From an uncultured Clostridia bacterium (lineage in GTDB: Bacteria; Bacillota; Clostridia; Peptostreptococcales; Acidaminobacteraceae): a stretch of 64,000 bases of DNA. The translations under genes were made by a program, and so were the position numbers. The stretch lies in NCBI GenBank assembly GCA_927417275.1, contig CAKMJV010000032.1:28731-92730 (forward strand), in the 5' to 3' direction. Shown in pieces: positions 53,965 through 63,426 of this stretch; the first letter of the stretch is position 1, and each line of letters opens with the position of its first letter. Under the pieces are notes generated by a model. It worked only from the letters and a program-made list of their open reading frames with translations. It was not told the DNA's origin and made no database searches.

Positions 53965-55461
53965 ATGACACCAAAATACGATTTAAAACGCGCAGTAAAA
54001 TTTAATTTGATCGTTTCTTGGATTTTCGTCGTTATTTTTACGATTACAGCTTTTGTTAATGGCGGTGCTGAATACGGCAGACGTGCTATGATTGCAACGG
54101 TTGGCACAGGTATTATTTCTACACTTTTATATACATTGCCCTTAAAAAACTTATATGTAAAAGGTGTTATACTCGTTATGATTCCGACACTTGCTGCACT
54201 TGGTCTTTCCATCACACAAGGCGGCGTCGCCCGAATGTTTAACATCTACATGCTCGGATTAGCCATGGTTTCTCTGTTTTTTAACATGAGAACACTTCTG
54301 GTCTATGGGGGTATCGCATCTACGCTGATTATCGGTTTATTTATCGTATCACCGGAATCACTATTAGGGGCAAACATGGGGACACTCGGAGAGTTTATTC
54401 CTAGAATGGGGGCGTATTTGAGTTCCTTTTTAGTGCTTATCTTTTTAACCAAATGGGGCAATGAAATACTAGACAAAACCATGCTCGAATCCAAGCGTTC
54501 TCTGGCTGCATTTGAAGACTTAGATATGATTTTCAAGCAAATCAACGTTTCAACAGACCAACTAAGCCAGCAAGTAACACTTTGCGATGCGCGTATGATT
54601 GAAAATGTACAAAGTTCAGAAGGCATCGCGAATTCTATGCGTGAAGTGGCTTCCAGTGTGGAATCCTCTGCTGAAAAAGTAAGTACGGTTAGTAAGGCTG
54701 CAGAGACCTCACGTAAAGAGATGATCCAGACCACTGAAATCATGACGCGAATAGAAGAGAATTTCAAATTGGTAATCAGCGAAGTGAATCATAGCGAAGA
54801 AGCCATCGATGGCATGCGCCTCCAAGTCGATAAAATCAAAGATACGATGTACAGCAGTTATGATACGGTAAATGAACTTTCTGTGCGCATGAAGGATATT
54901 ACGACTTATCTTGAAGGCATTACGAGTATTTCAGAACAAACGAATTTACTGGCATTAAACGCTTCCATAGAAGCGGCGCGTGCAGGTGAGCATGGTAGAG
55001 GGTTTGCAGTGGTTGCAGATGAAATCAGAAAACTCTCTATAGAAAGTAACAAAATGGCAAATGGCATTCGTGAAATCACTCAACTTTTAAGCCAGTCAAC
55101 AGACCAAGCGCTTATTCAATCGGAAAGTGGAAAAGCCGCTGTTGCATCCGGTTATGAAACCATGGAATCATTAAATAGCCGTTTTGATCGCATGAAAGAA
55201 CGCTTTGATGAAGTCTCACAGCAAATAGCCACCGAATATGACATGGTTCAATCTGTTTCAAAACTATTTTATAAAATCGATGTTGATATCAATGAAATTG
55301 CAACGTTTATAGAAGAATATGCTGCCACTTCAGAAGAGGTTTCTGCTCAGACAGACATGCAACTCGATATCTCTCAAGAAGTTATGGGCTATATGAAAGA
55401 AATCGTCCTCATGGGCAATCAATTAAGAAGCATCGTAGAAAGTAAGCGCAGAGATTTATAA
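53965..55461 (+). CDS. Methyl-accepting chemotaxis protein with a polytopic membrane N-terminus
   Basis: 498 residues. N-terminal six or so hydrophobic helices (about 10-160; [76 protein letters not shown]), no periplasmic sensor domain and no HAMP. The cytoplasmic signalling hairpin follows, with tip [20 protein letters not shown] and [15 protein letters not shown]. It signals through CheW/CheA. The membrane region itself may sense membrane energy or a hydrophobic ligand, as in other polytopic receptors. GGGAGGG precedes the ATG. Confidence 0.9.
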   Translation: MTPKYDLKRAVKFNLIVSWIFVVIFTITAFVNGGAEYGRRAMIATVGTGIISTLLYTLPLKNLYVKGVILVMIPTLAALGLSITQGGVARMFNIYMLGLAMVSLFFNMRTLLVYGGIASTLIIGLFIVSPESLLGANMGTLGEFIPRMGAYLSSFLVLIFLTKWGNEILDKTMLESKRSLAAFEDLDMIFKQINVSTDQLSQQVTLCDARMIENVQSSEGIANSMREVASSVESSAEKVSTVSKAAETSRKEMIQTTEIMTRIEENFKLVISEVNHSEEAIDGMRLQVDKIKDTMYSSYDTVNELSVRMKDITTYLEGITSISEQTNLLALNASIEAARAGEHGRGFAVVADEIRKLSIESNKMANGIREITQLLSQSTDQALIQSESGKAAVASGYETMESLNSRFDRMKERFDEVSQQIATEYDMVQSVSKLFYKIDVDINEIATFIEEYAATSEEVSAQTDMQLDISQEVMGYMKEIVLMGNQLRSIVESKRRDL

Positions 55462-56220
55462 TCTCTGCGCTTCTAATATGAATGTTTTTGGAATGCCCTG
55501 GTCATAAACCTCACTGGATAAATTAGGCTCTTCTATGAGTGACCTAATAAATAAGCCTTCTTTAGCCGCTGCTGTTATGATTTCTCCCAAATTCCAGTTT
55601 CTCAAATAGACTTTGATAGGCGCTTCATGTTCTGCGTACTTTCCATAAGAAACGATTTTTTCTACCAGTTGTGTATCAAAATAATCACCTTCCACTTTGT
55701 GTTTACGTACCTTAGCTGTAGAGCCTCTGGATACGATTAATTTGGTACTCACTGGATGAAAATCTCTAATCAAACACTTGCCGCCCGGTTTAAGCCATTC
55801 TTTAATGCGATTAAAAAATGGTGCCAAACTGGTAAAGTAATGCAGAATACCCATTTCAGCAAAGACGATGTCATAAGTGGATTCAAGTGGAAATGTCAAA
55901 ACATCTCCTACTAAATAGTTTATTTCTAAATTGCTGGCATGGGCTAAATCCAGCGCATATTGCCGATTGGACTCAGACAAATCTAAAATGGTAACCTGCG
56001 CACCTAAGTGCGCTAGTGCTACGGCTTTATTCCCATTAGATCCCATTAAATTCAAAATACTTTTGCCTGAGACCTCTCCCATTAGCGGCATTAATGATCC
56101 CAACAGTTTATGAGGCTCAGCCATTATTTTTATCGCATATTGTTCTGGTGAACCAAATCGAGTCAACCAGGCATTATAATGCTCGCTTTCCCAAGCGCGT
56201 TTGTTTTCTTCGTCAGACAT
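55456..56220 (-). CDS. Class I SAM-dependent methyltransferase
   Basis: 254 residues. Rossmann methyltransferase: [20 protein letters not shown] (motif I variant, about 76-95), [10 protein letters not shown] (acidic loop), [12 protein letters not shown] and [19 protein letters not shown] (motifs II/III), [13 protein letters not shown]. Substrate unknown. Convergent with the chemoreceptor gene with a six-base overlap. Confidence 0.88.
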   Translation of the reverse strand: MSDEENKRAWESEHYNAWLTRFGSPEQYAIKIMAEPHKLLGSLMPLMGEVSGKSILNLMGSNGNKAVALAHLGAQVTILDLSESNRQYALDLAHASNLEINYLVGDVLTFPLESTYDIVFAEMGILHYFTSLAPFFNRIKEWLKPGGKCLIRDFHPVSTKLIVSRGSTAKVRKHKVEGDYFDTQLVEKIVSYGKYAEHEAPIKVYLRNWNLGEIITAAAKEGLFIRSLIEEPNLSSEVYDQGIPKTFILEAQRL

Positions 56221-56302
56221 TTTGCCCCCATAAATACTTTATTGCTTCAATTATACATCAAACCCATTATGCACTCCAGTGATTTCGTTTGCTTCACATC
56301 AC

Positions 56303-56332
56303 TTGACGAATCCTATACATATGATGTAAAAT
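56303..56332 (+). promoter_or_regulatory. Sigma-A promoter of prfC
   Basis: TTGACG at 56303-56308 and TAAAAT at 56327-56332, 18-base spacer, about 50 bases before the ATG. Confidence 0.7.
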
Positions 56333-56384
56333 TTATAAGTTGTTAATATGCGTATGATTTACTTTATATAAAAAGGATGAAAAA

Positions 56385-57989
56385 ATGTCAGAATTAAAAA
56401 ATGAAATTACCCAAGCAGTCAGCAAGCGTCGAACCTTTGCGATCATCTCGCATCCCGATGCAGGTAAAACGACTTTAACCGAAAAATTTCTGCTCTACGG
56501 CGGTGCAATTCGCGAAGCAGGCACTGTAAAATCTAGAAAATCACAAAAGCATGCGGTTTCAGACTGGATGGAAATTGAAAAACAAAGAGGCATCTCTGTT
56601 ACTTCCAGCGTACTTCAATTTAATTATGATGACCATTGTGTTAATATCTTAGATACACCTGGTCACCAAGATTTTAGTGAGGATACGTATAGAACACTTA
56701 TGGCCGCAGACAGCGCCGTGATGGTTGTGGATTCTTCAAAAGGTGTGGAGAGTCAGACTAAGAAACTCTTTAAAGTCTGTAAAATGCGTGGCATTCCCAT
56801 CTTTACATTTATCAACAAAATGGACCGACAAGGGCGCGATCCCTTTGAACTCCTTGAAGACATAGAAAGTAGTTTGGGGATTCATTCCTATCCGATGAAC
56901 TGGCCCATAGGTTCTGATAAACACTTCAAAGGCGTTTATGACCGCTATAATAAACGAATAGAACTCTTTAACGACAGCAACCATGGCCAAAATATCGCTA
57001 AAACGGTATCTGGTGAATTAACGGACCCAAAGATAATCGAATTATTAGGTCCAGTGCTTCACCAAAAATTAGTTGATGATTTAGAATTGCTTGACCACGC
57101 GGGTGATTCGTTTGATTTAGATAAAATATTGTCTGGCGAATTAACGCCTTTATTCTTCGGAAGTGCACTGACTAACTTTGGCGTAGAGCCTTTCCTAAGG
57201 GCTTTCCTCGAGTTAACACCACCCCCTTCTGGTCGAAATAGCGACCAAGGCATGGTCGATCCAAAGTCGGAGAATTTTACCGGTTTTATATTTAAAATAC
57301 AAGCCAATATGAATCCAACACATAGAGATCGAATCGCATTTTTAAGAATTTGCTCAGGCAAGTTTACTAAGGGCATGCAGGTAAACCACGTACAAGAGAA
57401 CAAGAAAATCAGATTGGCTCAACCCCAACAGTTTATGGCCCAAGATCGCGTGTTTGTAGAAACGGCGTATCCAGGCGATATCATAGGATTACATGACCCT
57501 GGTATCTTCAAAATCGGCGATACCTTATGCGAAGACAATACGAACGTAAAGTTTGATGGCATCCCCGTCTTTGCACCTGAGCACTTTGCAAAGGTCTACA
57601 CTAAAAATGCACTAAAGCGCAAGCAGTTCCTTAAAGGCATCACTCAACTTTCGGAAGAGGGCAGTATCCAAGTTTACAAAAGACCTAACATCGGGGTTGA
57701 GGAACTCATCGTAGGCGTCGTAGGTGTCCTACAGTTTGAGGTTTTAGAATACCGCTTAAAAAACGAATATGGTGTAGACGTTCTCGTAGAAAACTTACCC
57801 TATCGCTATGTAAGATGGATCAAATCGGATACCTTTGATCGAAAGACATTCTCCATGACCATGGACACGATGTTGGTAAATGATGCAGACGATCACCCCG
57901 TCTTAATCTTCCAAAATGAATGGTCAATCCGTCAAGTCGAAGAACGGAATAAAAATATTACTTTAGAAGAAATATCATTGCGTAAATAA
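56385..57989 (+). CDS. prfC: Peptide chain release factor 3
   Basis: 534 residues, the usual size of RF3. GTPase motifs: ISHPDAGKTTLTEKF (G1), EKQRGISVTSS (G2), LDTPGHQDFSEDT (G3), FINKMDRQGRDP (G4). The EF-G-like domain II and an RF3 C-terminal region (GVVGVLQFEVLEYRLKNEYG) follow. It recycles RF1/RF2 from the ribosome. AAAGGATG precedes the ATG. Single gene with its own promoter and terminator. Confidence 0.95.
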   Translation: MSELKNEITQAVSKRRTFAIISHPDAGKTTLTEKFLLYGGAIREAGTVKSRKSQKHAVSDWMEIEKQRGISVTSSVLQFNYDDHCVNILDTPGHQDFSEDTYRTLMAADSAVMVVDSSKGVESQTKKLFKVCKMRGIPIFTFINKMDRQGRDPFELLEDIESSLGIHSYPMNWPIGSDKHFKGVYDRYNKRIELFNDSNHGQNIAKTVSGELTDPKIIELLGPVLHQKLVDDLELLDHAGDSFDLDKILSGELTPLFFGSALTNFGVEPFLRAFLELTPPPSGRNSDQGMVDPKSENFTGFIFKIQANMNPTHRDRIAFLRICSGKFTKGMQVNHVQENKKIRLAQPQQFMAQDRVFVETAYPGDIIGLHDPGIFKIGDTLCEDNTNVKFDGIPVFAPEHFAKVYTKNALKRKQFLKGITQLSEEGSIQVYKRPNIGVEELIVGVVGVLQFEVLEYRLKNEYGVDVLVENLPYRYVRWIKSDTFDRKTFSMTMDTMLVNDADDHPVLIFQNEWSIRQVEERNKNITLEEISLRK

Positions 57990-57992
57990 ATT

Positions 57993-58041
57993 AAAGGAAC
58001 TTTTTAAAGCGACTATGCGTCATTTTAAAAAGTTCTTTTTT
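57993..58041. terminator. Bidirectional terminator between prfC and ftsX
   Basis: AAAGGAACTTTTTAAA (57993-58008) pairs with TTTTAAAAAGTTCTTT (58023-58038), with T runs after the stem on both strands. Confidence 0.85.
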
Positions 58042-58926
58042 TTACATTTCTGAAATCTGGTTTAATCCAAAAACACTTGCGACGCCCCCTAGTATCATGC
58101 TGCTAAAAATCACAACTGCACCAATCGTTTGAGTGATTGCATGCATATTTATTAAAGGCCAGAATGGAAAAACACCCGATACCATTGGCCGCATTGCCAT
58201 AATAAAAAGGAAATAAAGCATCACTGAAAAAACACCAGACATCACACTAATCAATGTGCCTTCCATAAGAAATGGCATTCTAATAAATCGATTCGGTGCA
58301 CCAAGCAACTGTAACGTGTTGATTTGATCACGATGGGCGTTGACACCTTCTCTGATGATATGTGATGTTATGATAAATGTTGTAACGCCTACTGCGATGC
58401 TTAATACCAAAGCGATAATCATTATGAATCTCGAAATGCGTTCTAAAGTGTCTAAAATTTCTCGATTGTCTCTTATAGACGCCACATTTTGAAGACTGTT
58501 TATGGCTTCTAGTACGCTCTGTCTATGCTCAAGTGTAATGCCTATTTCGAAATAGGCCTCAAAAGGATTTTCATTAAAGTGGTTCAAAACCTTTGCTTCT
58601 TCGCCAAGAATTGATGCCATCGCTTCATAAGCTTCATCTTGAGTTACAAAAGTAACGAGATTAACCCCTTCTATTTTTTCTATTGATTCTTTTAAGGCGT
58701 CTAAAGCATAACTGTTTAAATCCTTCTTAAAATAGACACTCACTTCTGCTTCACTTTTTATACCTTGAATAACCTCATGACTAAGCCACCACCCAGTAAG
58801 TGTTAAAAGGGTTACGAAAAATATAAGCACGAGGCTTGCCAAGGATAGCAGAGTGGATAATCCGTTAATCTTCAAGATCGTCTTAACTTCGCTTATATAA
58901 TATAAGGTGTTTTTAAAGTTCTTCAT
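58042..58926 (-). CDS. ftsX: Cell-division ABC transporter permease FtsX
   Basis: 294 residues. N-terminal helix (LSLASLVLIFFVTLLTLTGW, about 24-43), extracytoplasmic domain about 50-165 (VSVYFKKDLNSYALDALKES, NPFEAYFEIGI), then three C-terminal helices (IMIIALVLSIAVGVTTFII, about 170-190; 215-245; 258-285) with NAHRDQINTLQLLGAPNRFI as the coupling segment. With FtsE it forms a transmembrane machine that activates septal or lateral peptidoglycan hydrolases. Start overlaps ftsE by 14 bases. Confidence 0.94.
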   Translation of the reverse strand: MKNFKNTLYYISEVKTILKINGLSTLLSLASLVLIFFVTLLTLTGWWLSHEVIQGIKSEAEVSVYFKKDLNSYALDALKESIEKIEGVNLVTFVTQDEAYEAMASILGEEAKVLNHFNENPFEAYFEIGITLEHRQSVLEAINSLQNVASIRDNREILDTLERISRFIMIIALVLSIAVGVTTFIITSHIIREGVNAHRDQINTLQLLGAPNRFIRMPFLMEGTLISVMSGVFSVMLYFLFIMAMRPMVSGVFPFWPLINMHAITQTIGAVVIFSSMILGGVASVFGLNQISEM

Positions 58927-59590
58927 GCATCGCCACGCACCTTTCTATGCCGTTATTCATCGTTAAGACTTTGGTTGCATTTACATGCTTAACCAAGTGT
59001 GTTGCATGGGTAGTGATTAAGACCGTCGTTTCAGAATCGGATAAAGAGGTGAGCAACTTAAGAACATTGATGGCATTTTCTTCGTCTAAATTTCCAGTTG
59101 GCTCATCCGCAACGATTAATTTAGGCTTTCTAGAAATAGCTCTTGCTATCGCCACACGTTGACATTCGCCCCAGGATAAACGATCGATATCATGATGTAT
59201 TTTATGGCCTAGCCCAACGCGTTCTATTGCTTCTGTCGCACTAACTTTCATCTCAGACTGTGAAAAAGATAGAAATCGCATACCCAATACCACATTATCC
59301 AATACACTTCTTCCGCTAAGCAGTCTAAAATCCTGAAATATTGGACCGATCTGAGTGCGTAGTTTTCGGATCGCTTTGCTTTGATCCTTTGATATATTTT
59401 GCCCCAAAACGGCAAATTTACCTTCCGTTGGATATGCCATACCCATTACCAGTTTTAATAAGCTGGTTTTACCTGAACCGCTTGGTCCAACGATTAAAAC
59501 ATTTTCACCACGGTTTATTTCTAAATCAAATGTTTCTAATGCGCAAGTCCCTTCATTGTATATCAAACGACATTTTTCTGCTCGTATCAT
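58913..59590 (-). CDS. ftsE: Cell-division ABC transporter ATPase FtsE
   Basis: 225 residues. Walker A VGPSGSGKTSLLKL (about 34-47), Q-loop GPIFQDFRLLSG, Walker B KLIVADEPTGNLD and the switch His in LITTHATHLV. The signature reads LSWGECQRVAIARA instead of LSGGEQQRVAIARA: a Trp replaces the usual first glycine (checked in the codons around 59183-59172). FtsE normally works with FtsX. Ten bases downstream of the coiled-coil gene; overlaps ftsX. Confidence 0.94.
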   Translation of the reverse strand: MIRAEKCRLIYNEGTCALETFDLEINRGENVLIVGPSGSGKTSLLKLVMGMAYPTEGKFAVLGQNISKDQSKAIRKLRTQIGPIFQDFRLLSGRSVLDNVVLGMRFLSFSQSEMKVSATEAIERVGLGHKIHHDIDRLSWGECQRVAIARAISRKPKLIVADEPTGNLDEENAINVLKLLTSLSDSETTVLITTHATHLVKHVNATKVLTMNNGIERCVAMHEEL

Positions 59591-59600
59591 TTAAATCTCC

Positions 59601-60704
59601 TTAAAATAGATTAATAGTAATTTGCAAATCAATATAGGTTTCTCTAATTTGAATGCTTTTAATGGTGTTTTTCCCCAACATTGATTTAAGATCAAAAATC
59701 ATCTCGCCTTGACTAAACAAATCTGCAAGCGCACTCTCACTCATCGGTAAGTTATAAAAATCACCACCCGTTACGACAAACTTAAATATCTGAGGATCAA
59801 TCAATTCAAATGTTCCTTCCAATTTCACATTGAAACTTGGAAAATTAATCTGCACGCTATCCTCTAGAAATTTAAATTCAAGTTCAGGCAAATCATTTCT
59901 AGCGCGCAGCGCTTCATTAAAAGTTTCTTCTCTAAGTGTCCCGCGCGTGTTAAACAAAGATAAATTTACTTCTACAATCTCAGGTGGCAGGTCACCTTTT
60001 TCGATAATCTTAGTGAAAATCGCTATGGTTTCGCTAAATAGTGGTTTTAACTGATTCCACTGTGCTTCAACTGTTTTTAAGTACGATTCATAGTGTGCTT
60101 TTTCCGTTGCGAGAGATTCTAGATAGGTTTCAAGTTCTAATTTTGCAACATTTGCTTCTTCAACTTTATGCGTCCATGTGACTTGTTGCTGCTCAAGAGA
60201 CGCTTTCAACACTTCCAGTGCAGCTTGTTGTGTTTCTAAATCGAGTTGCACCGCTTCTGTTTCAAGTATGAGCGTGTTGCTGTATTTAGACAAATCTCTT
60301 AATAGATTCATTCGTTTAATTAAATCACTGAGACTGCTTGATTTTAAAATAATGTCAAGTCGAGATGCTGCACCTGCTTTTTGCTGATTCAGCAGCAATT
60401 CGCCCAAAGTCTCAATAAGGCCATCATAAACTTTTTTTTGAGCACGAATACTGTCTTCTTTTTCAGCCATCTGAATGGTAACGGCATCTACTTCCTGAGC
60501 TATGGTTTTGAGTTGTTCATTTAGCCATTCGATTTCAGACGATAGTACAAACAGGGCTTCTACGATTTCCTTTTCCTCTTCAGTTATGCCCGTCAATTTT
60601 TCACTGGTTTCTATTTGTGTTTGCGGATTTTCTACAGCGGCAAAACTAAGTTGAAACAAAATGCCTATAATTATTAGCACACACATGTACCTAATTATTT
60701 TCAT
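59601..60704 (-). CDS. Secreted coiled-coil protein, probable FtsEX partner
   Basis: 367 residues. Signal peptide or anchor (IIRYMCVLIIIGILFQLSFA, about 3-22), a long coiled coil about 35-210 (EIEWLNEQLKTIAQEVDAVT, LVLETEAVQLDLETQQAALE), then a C-terminal beta-rich domain about 235-367 (DSVQINFPSFNVKLEGTFEL, YNLPMSESALADLF). The N-terminal part resembles the PcsB/EnvC-type adaptor that contacts the FtsX extracellular domain, but no NlpC/P60, LytM or amidase domain is present. ATG at 60704 chosen because AAGAAGG lies upstream; a TTG start further out is less likely. First gene of the operon with ftsE and ftsX. Confidence 0.78.
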   Translation of the reverse strand: MKIIRYMCVLIIIGILFQLSFAAVENPQTQIETSEKLTGITEEEKEIVEALFVLSSEIEWLNEQLKTIAQEVDAVTIQMAEKEDSIRAQKKVYDGLIETLGELLLNQQKAGAASRLDIILKSSSLSDLIKRMNLLRDLSKYSNTLILETEAVQLDLETQQAALEVLKASLEQQQVTWTHKVEEANVAKLELETYLESLATEKAHYESYLKTVEAQWNQLKPLFSETIAIFTKIIEKGDLPPEIVEVNLSLFNTRGTLREETFNEALRARNDLPELEFKFLEDSVQINFPSFNVKLEGTFELIDPQIFKFVVTGGDFYNLPMSESALADLFSQGEMIFDLKSMLGKNTIKSIQIRETYIDLQITINLF

Positions 60705-60858
60705 GATAACCTTCTTTCTCTCCAATTTTCTTAATCTTATTCTAGCAGATAGTTATAAAATATATAATATGCAATTTATTTGATTATTAATTATTATGGC
60801 ATTAGAAGGAAAAATAGCATATAATAAAAATGATAGACTTACGAAAGGAGGCGCTAAC

Positions 60859-62163
60859 GTGCATAAAATATTACCTAATTTGCTCTTTGTATTAATCATC
60901 TTCATACTTGCAACAGCATTTCCACTCAGTACCGATATTCTGACACTTAACTTATCCCAACAAATAATCGATCAACCTTTGGATGTGGTTACACCTGTGA
61001 CACAATTATCTTTAGAATTTTCGACGATAGAGGATACGATTCTCGCTGAATCCATCACTTTTACTATAGAGAACACACACGCTGAGTTTCCAGCTGATTT
61101 TTTAGAACCCTACACCCTTCAAATTTCAAAACCAGGTGAAACGGATCCTTTTCAAACATACAAACTATCCGATTTAAATTTTGAAATTTCTGAACCAACG
61201 CCTAATCAAAGAAATCTTGTGATCAATAAATCTCAACTATTAGAAGGACTTTCTAAAGGATACTATCAAATTCAACTGGTTGAGGCTTCATTGGTTCATG
61301 ATTATAATTGGTATGCAACCAATATGACTTATGAAAAACAACTTTTGGCCACTTCAAATACTTCTTCAAATAATCAAATGGCCTTTACGCTGTTTTATCC
61401 AACACAGGACTATAAATTAACCATTCCAGTTACGCGGTTTGTGCCACTCCCAGATAACCGCTGGCGTACACTTTATACGCACCTAACAAATGGTCCCGTG
61501 GACACACTTGGATTAACACCGCTAAAACCTGCACTGCCTTTCGCACCCAATATTAGAATTGCGAGTCAAAACGCAAATATCTATTTATATGAAGCCAATT
61601 TACTAGGATTTGAACAACACATTTCTACCCTATTCGAAGCCATCACAAAGTCCTTTATGACCCTTGGACCACTAGAAGGTGTTAACTTTTACGTAAATGA
61701 TCGAAATCAAGGGACCTTTGCAGGAGTAGATTTATCGACAACGCATACGTATAATCGATTAAATGAAGTTTATCTCGGTTATAGCCATGAGAGCGATTAT
61801 ATGTTACTGTATCCCTACGCACTCTCAGAAGAAAATTTTGATGCCCGTATAGAGGAAATTATCGCTTTACTAAAAAATCCAACGGGAATAGATGAAGACT
61901 TAATTCCCTCATTACCAGTAGATGTAGAACTTTTAGAGTACGCATTGGTTGGCGATACGTTAACATTAACTTTATCCGATGCTTTTGCGAATACCCTTCT
62001 TTTATCAGATGCTTATGTTGATCTCATGATAAAAAGTATGCTTTATAGTTTCACCAGTATGCCAGAAGTGCAATCCGTAACTTTTTCAGGTAACTTTTCA
62101 CATCCAGCATATGATTTTAGTGCACCTTTAAAACCGGATGTCTATATTAATTTAGAGCCTTAA
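60859..62163 (+). CDS. Membrane-anchored GerMN-domain protein
   Basis: 434 residues. N-terminal signal anchor (LLFVLIIFILATAFPLSTDI, about 8-27), a variable region (30-195), then two GerMN-type domains about 200-310 (FVPLPDNRWRTLYTHLTNGP, GVNFYVNDRNQG) and 330-434 (VDVELLEYALVGDTLTLTLS, VQSVTFSGNF). GerMN domains occur in spore germination protein GerM and in lipoprotein LpqB, and probably bind cell-wall or lipid ligands. AAAGGAGG precedes the GTG at 60859 by seven bases, better than the longer frame, so I use that start. Divergent from the FtsEX operon. Confidence 0.8.
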   Translation: MHKILPNLLFVLIIFILATAFPLSTDILTLNLSQQIIDQPLDVVTPVTQLSLEFSTIEDTILAESITFTIENTHAEFPADFLEPYTLQISKPGETDPFQTYKLSDLNFEISEPTPNQRNLVINKSQLLEGLSKGYYQIQLVEASLVHDYNWYATNMTYEKQLLATSNTSSNNQMAFTLFYPTQDYKLTIPVTRFVPLPDNRWRTLYTHLTNGPVDTLGLTPLKPALPFAPNIRIASQNANIYLYEANLLGFEQHISTLFEAITKSFMTLGPLEGVNFYVNDRNQGTFAGVDLSTTHTYNRLNEVYLGYSHESDYMLLYPYALSEENFDARIEEIIALLKNPTGIDEDLIPSLPVDVELLEYALVGDTLTLTLSDAFANTLLLSDAYVDLMIKSMLYSFTSMPEVQSVTFSGNFSHPAYDFSAPLKPDVYINLEP

Positions 62164-62173
62164 TGCGCCTAAT

Positions 62174-62208
62174 AAAAGCACGCTGTATTTGATGCAGTGT
62201 GCTTTTTT
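62174..62208. terminator. Terminator after the GerMN gene
   Basis: AAAAGCACGCTG (62174-62185) pairs with CAGTGTGCTTTT (62195-62206) with a short T run; likely works for both convergent genes. Confidence 0.85.
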
Positions 62209-62890
62209 ATATGCGATAAATATTCCCAGCATATTTGCTTAACTGTTCTTGATTGCGTACTAAAATCTTCTTATTGTCTCTTTCGATAATCCCTTCTTCT
62301 TCTAAGCGACTAAATGCCCGATGGAGTTGACGATAGGTGGTTCCAATGTAATCCGATATTTCTTGCAGACTCTCCGACAACACAAAAGTTTGCTGCTCAT
62401 TATTATGTGCTTTTAAGTAACTAGCAAGTCGATTCAATACAGGATTAAGAAGATTAGAGGCATGATGACTATCTGCGATCAAAAGTTTCATGGACAATGC
62501 TTTAATCACATATCTCAAAAATTCTGGATATTCAGTTGCATAGCGCTTCATAATGGCCATTGGAATACGAATGAGTTCCGATTCCTGAATGGCTGTAACC
62601 GAACAAGTTGCGTCCATATCTGTCATTAATTCTATTTCACCTAATGCGTCAAATGCCGTGTAAAACTGTATGAGAAACGCACGTCCATTTTCATGAAATT
62701 GAAAAATCTTTAATTTACCCGTGCAAAAAAAATAATAGTAGTGCATCGTAGTATTTGCAGTTAAAACGGATTCATCTTTTTTATACACACAAAGCTCGCA
62801 TGCGTTAATGACTTCAATTGGTAATATTGTATCTAGTTTATTTTTTGTTATATGATCCTTCAGCCGCTCACCTGACGCTATAAGTTGCAT
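62207..62890 (-). CDS. Crp/Fnr-family transcriptional regulator (YeiL-like)
   Basis: 227 residues. Barrel domain about 30-140 (TGKLKIFQFHENGRAFLIQF, DALGEIELMTDMDATCSVTA), dimer helix, and winged helix about 165-220 (QEISDYIGTTYRQLHRAFSR, EGIIERDNKKILVRN). Three Cys (C-x2-C in NACELCVYK, and DATCSV) recall YeiL, a redox-related Crp-family regulator. AAGGAGT precedes the ATG at 62890; the longer frame lacks a site. Divergent from a two-gene DMT transporter with a palindrome between them, so it probably controls that pair and itself. Confidence 0.85.
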   Translation of the reverse strand: MQLIASGERLKDHITKNKLDTILPIEVINACELCVYKKDESVLTANTTMHYYYFFCTGKLKIFQFHENGRAFLIQFYTAFDALGEIELMTDMDATCSVTAIQESELIRIPMAIMKRYATEYPEFLRYVIKALSMKLLIADSHHASNLLNPVLNRLASYLKAHNNEQQTFVLSESLQEISDYIGTTYRQLHRAFSRLEEEGIIERDNKKILVRNQEQLSKYAGNIYRI

Positions 62891-62922
62891 GGTGTACTCC
62901 TTTAAATAAACGTATATAAAAC

Positions 62923-62936
62923 ATGACATCTGTCAT
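62923..62936. promoter_or_regulatory. Palindromic operator between regulator and transporter genes
   Basis: ATGACATCTGTCAT is a perfect 14-base inverted repeat, of the size and symmetry expected for a Crp/Fnr-family dimer. It lies 33 bases from the regulator start and 65 bases from the transporter start. Confidence 0.6.
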
Positions 62937-63000
62937 ATTTAGTTGTCTCATTTAATTATATACTTGAATCATACAAAATGAAATGAGAATTGAGGTTAAT

Positions 63001-63417
63001 ATGGCAAGGTTTTTAGCATTCTTCACAGGGCTTATATTGTCCGTTATGATTACCTTTAACGGACTCTTGAGTCAATCTACAAATGCGTATTTAAGCAATG
63101 TGATTTATCATGGTATTGGCGTTATATTTTTCGGTTTCCTGTTGGTGATCCTTAAAAATAAAAACGTTAAATCACCGTTCAAATGGTATTATTTGGTGCC
63201 TGGGGCATTAGGTTCCCTTACGATTATTTTAAACAATATTGTGGTTAAAGAACTTGGCATAACACTTATGATTGCATTTACCTTAGTGGGTCAAGTGACG
63301 ACTTCACTCATCATTGATGAATGGGGATTGCTTGGGAAGAAAATGACCAAGTCTACGCTAAAAAAATGGTTGGGTGTAGGCATAATGGTTGTTGGATTAA
63401 CCATTATGGTTATTTAG
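63001..63417 (+). CDS. DMT-family (YdcZ/DUF606) transporter subunit 1
   Basis: 138 residues with five hydrophobic helices (FLAFFTGLILSVMITFNGLL, NVIYHGIGVIFFGFLLVIL, YYLVPGALGSLTIILNNIVV, MIAFTLVGQVTTSLII, GVGIMVVGLTIMVI). The pattern is that of the short YdcZ-type transporters, which work as pairs. GAGG lies before the ATG at 63001, so I use that rather than the upstream Met. Nine bases separate it from its partner gene. Confidence 0.87.
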   Translation: MARFLAFFTGLILSVMITFNGLLSQSTNAYLSNVIYHGIGVIFFGFLLVILKNKNVKSPFKWYYLVPGALGSLTIILNNIVVKELGITLMIAFTLVGQVTTSLIIDEWGLLGKKMTKSTLKKWLGVGIMVVGLTIMVI

Positions 63418-63426
63418 GAGGTTATT

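Noticed and set aside
53769..54767. Two minus-strand frames (158 and 154 codons) opposite uup and the chemoreceptor gene
   Set aside because: Both are antisense to well-supported genes, rich in Ser, and lack ribosome sites.
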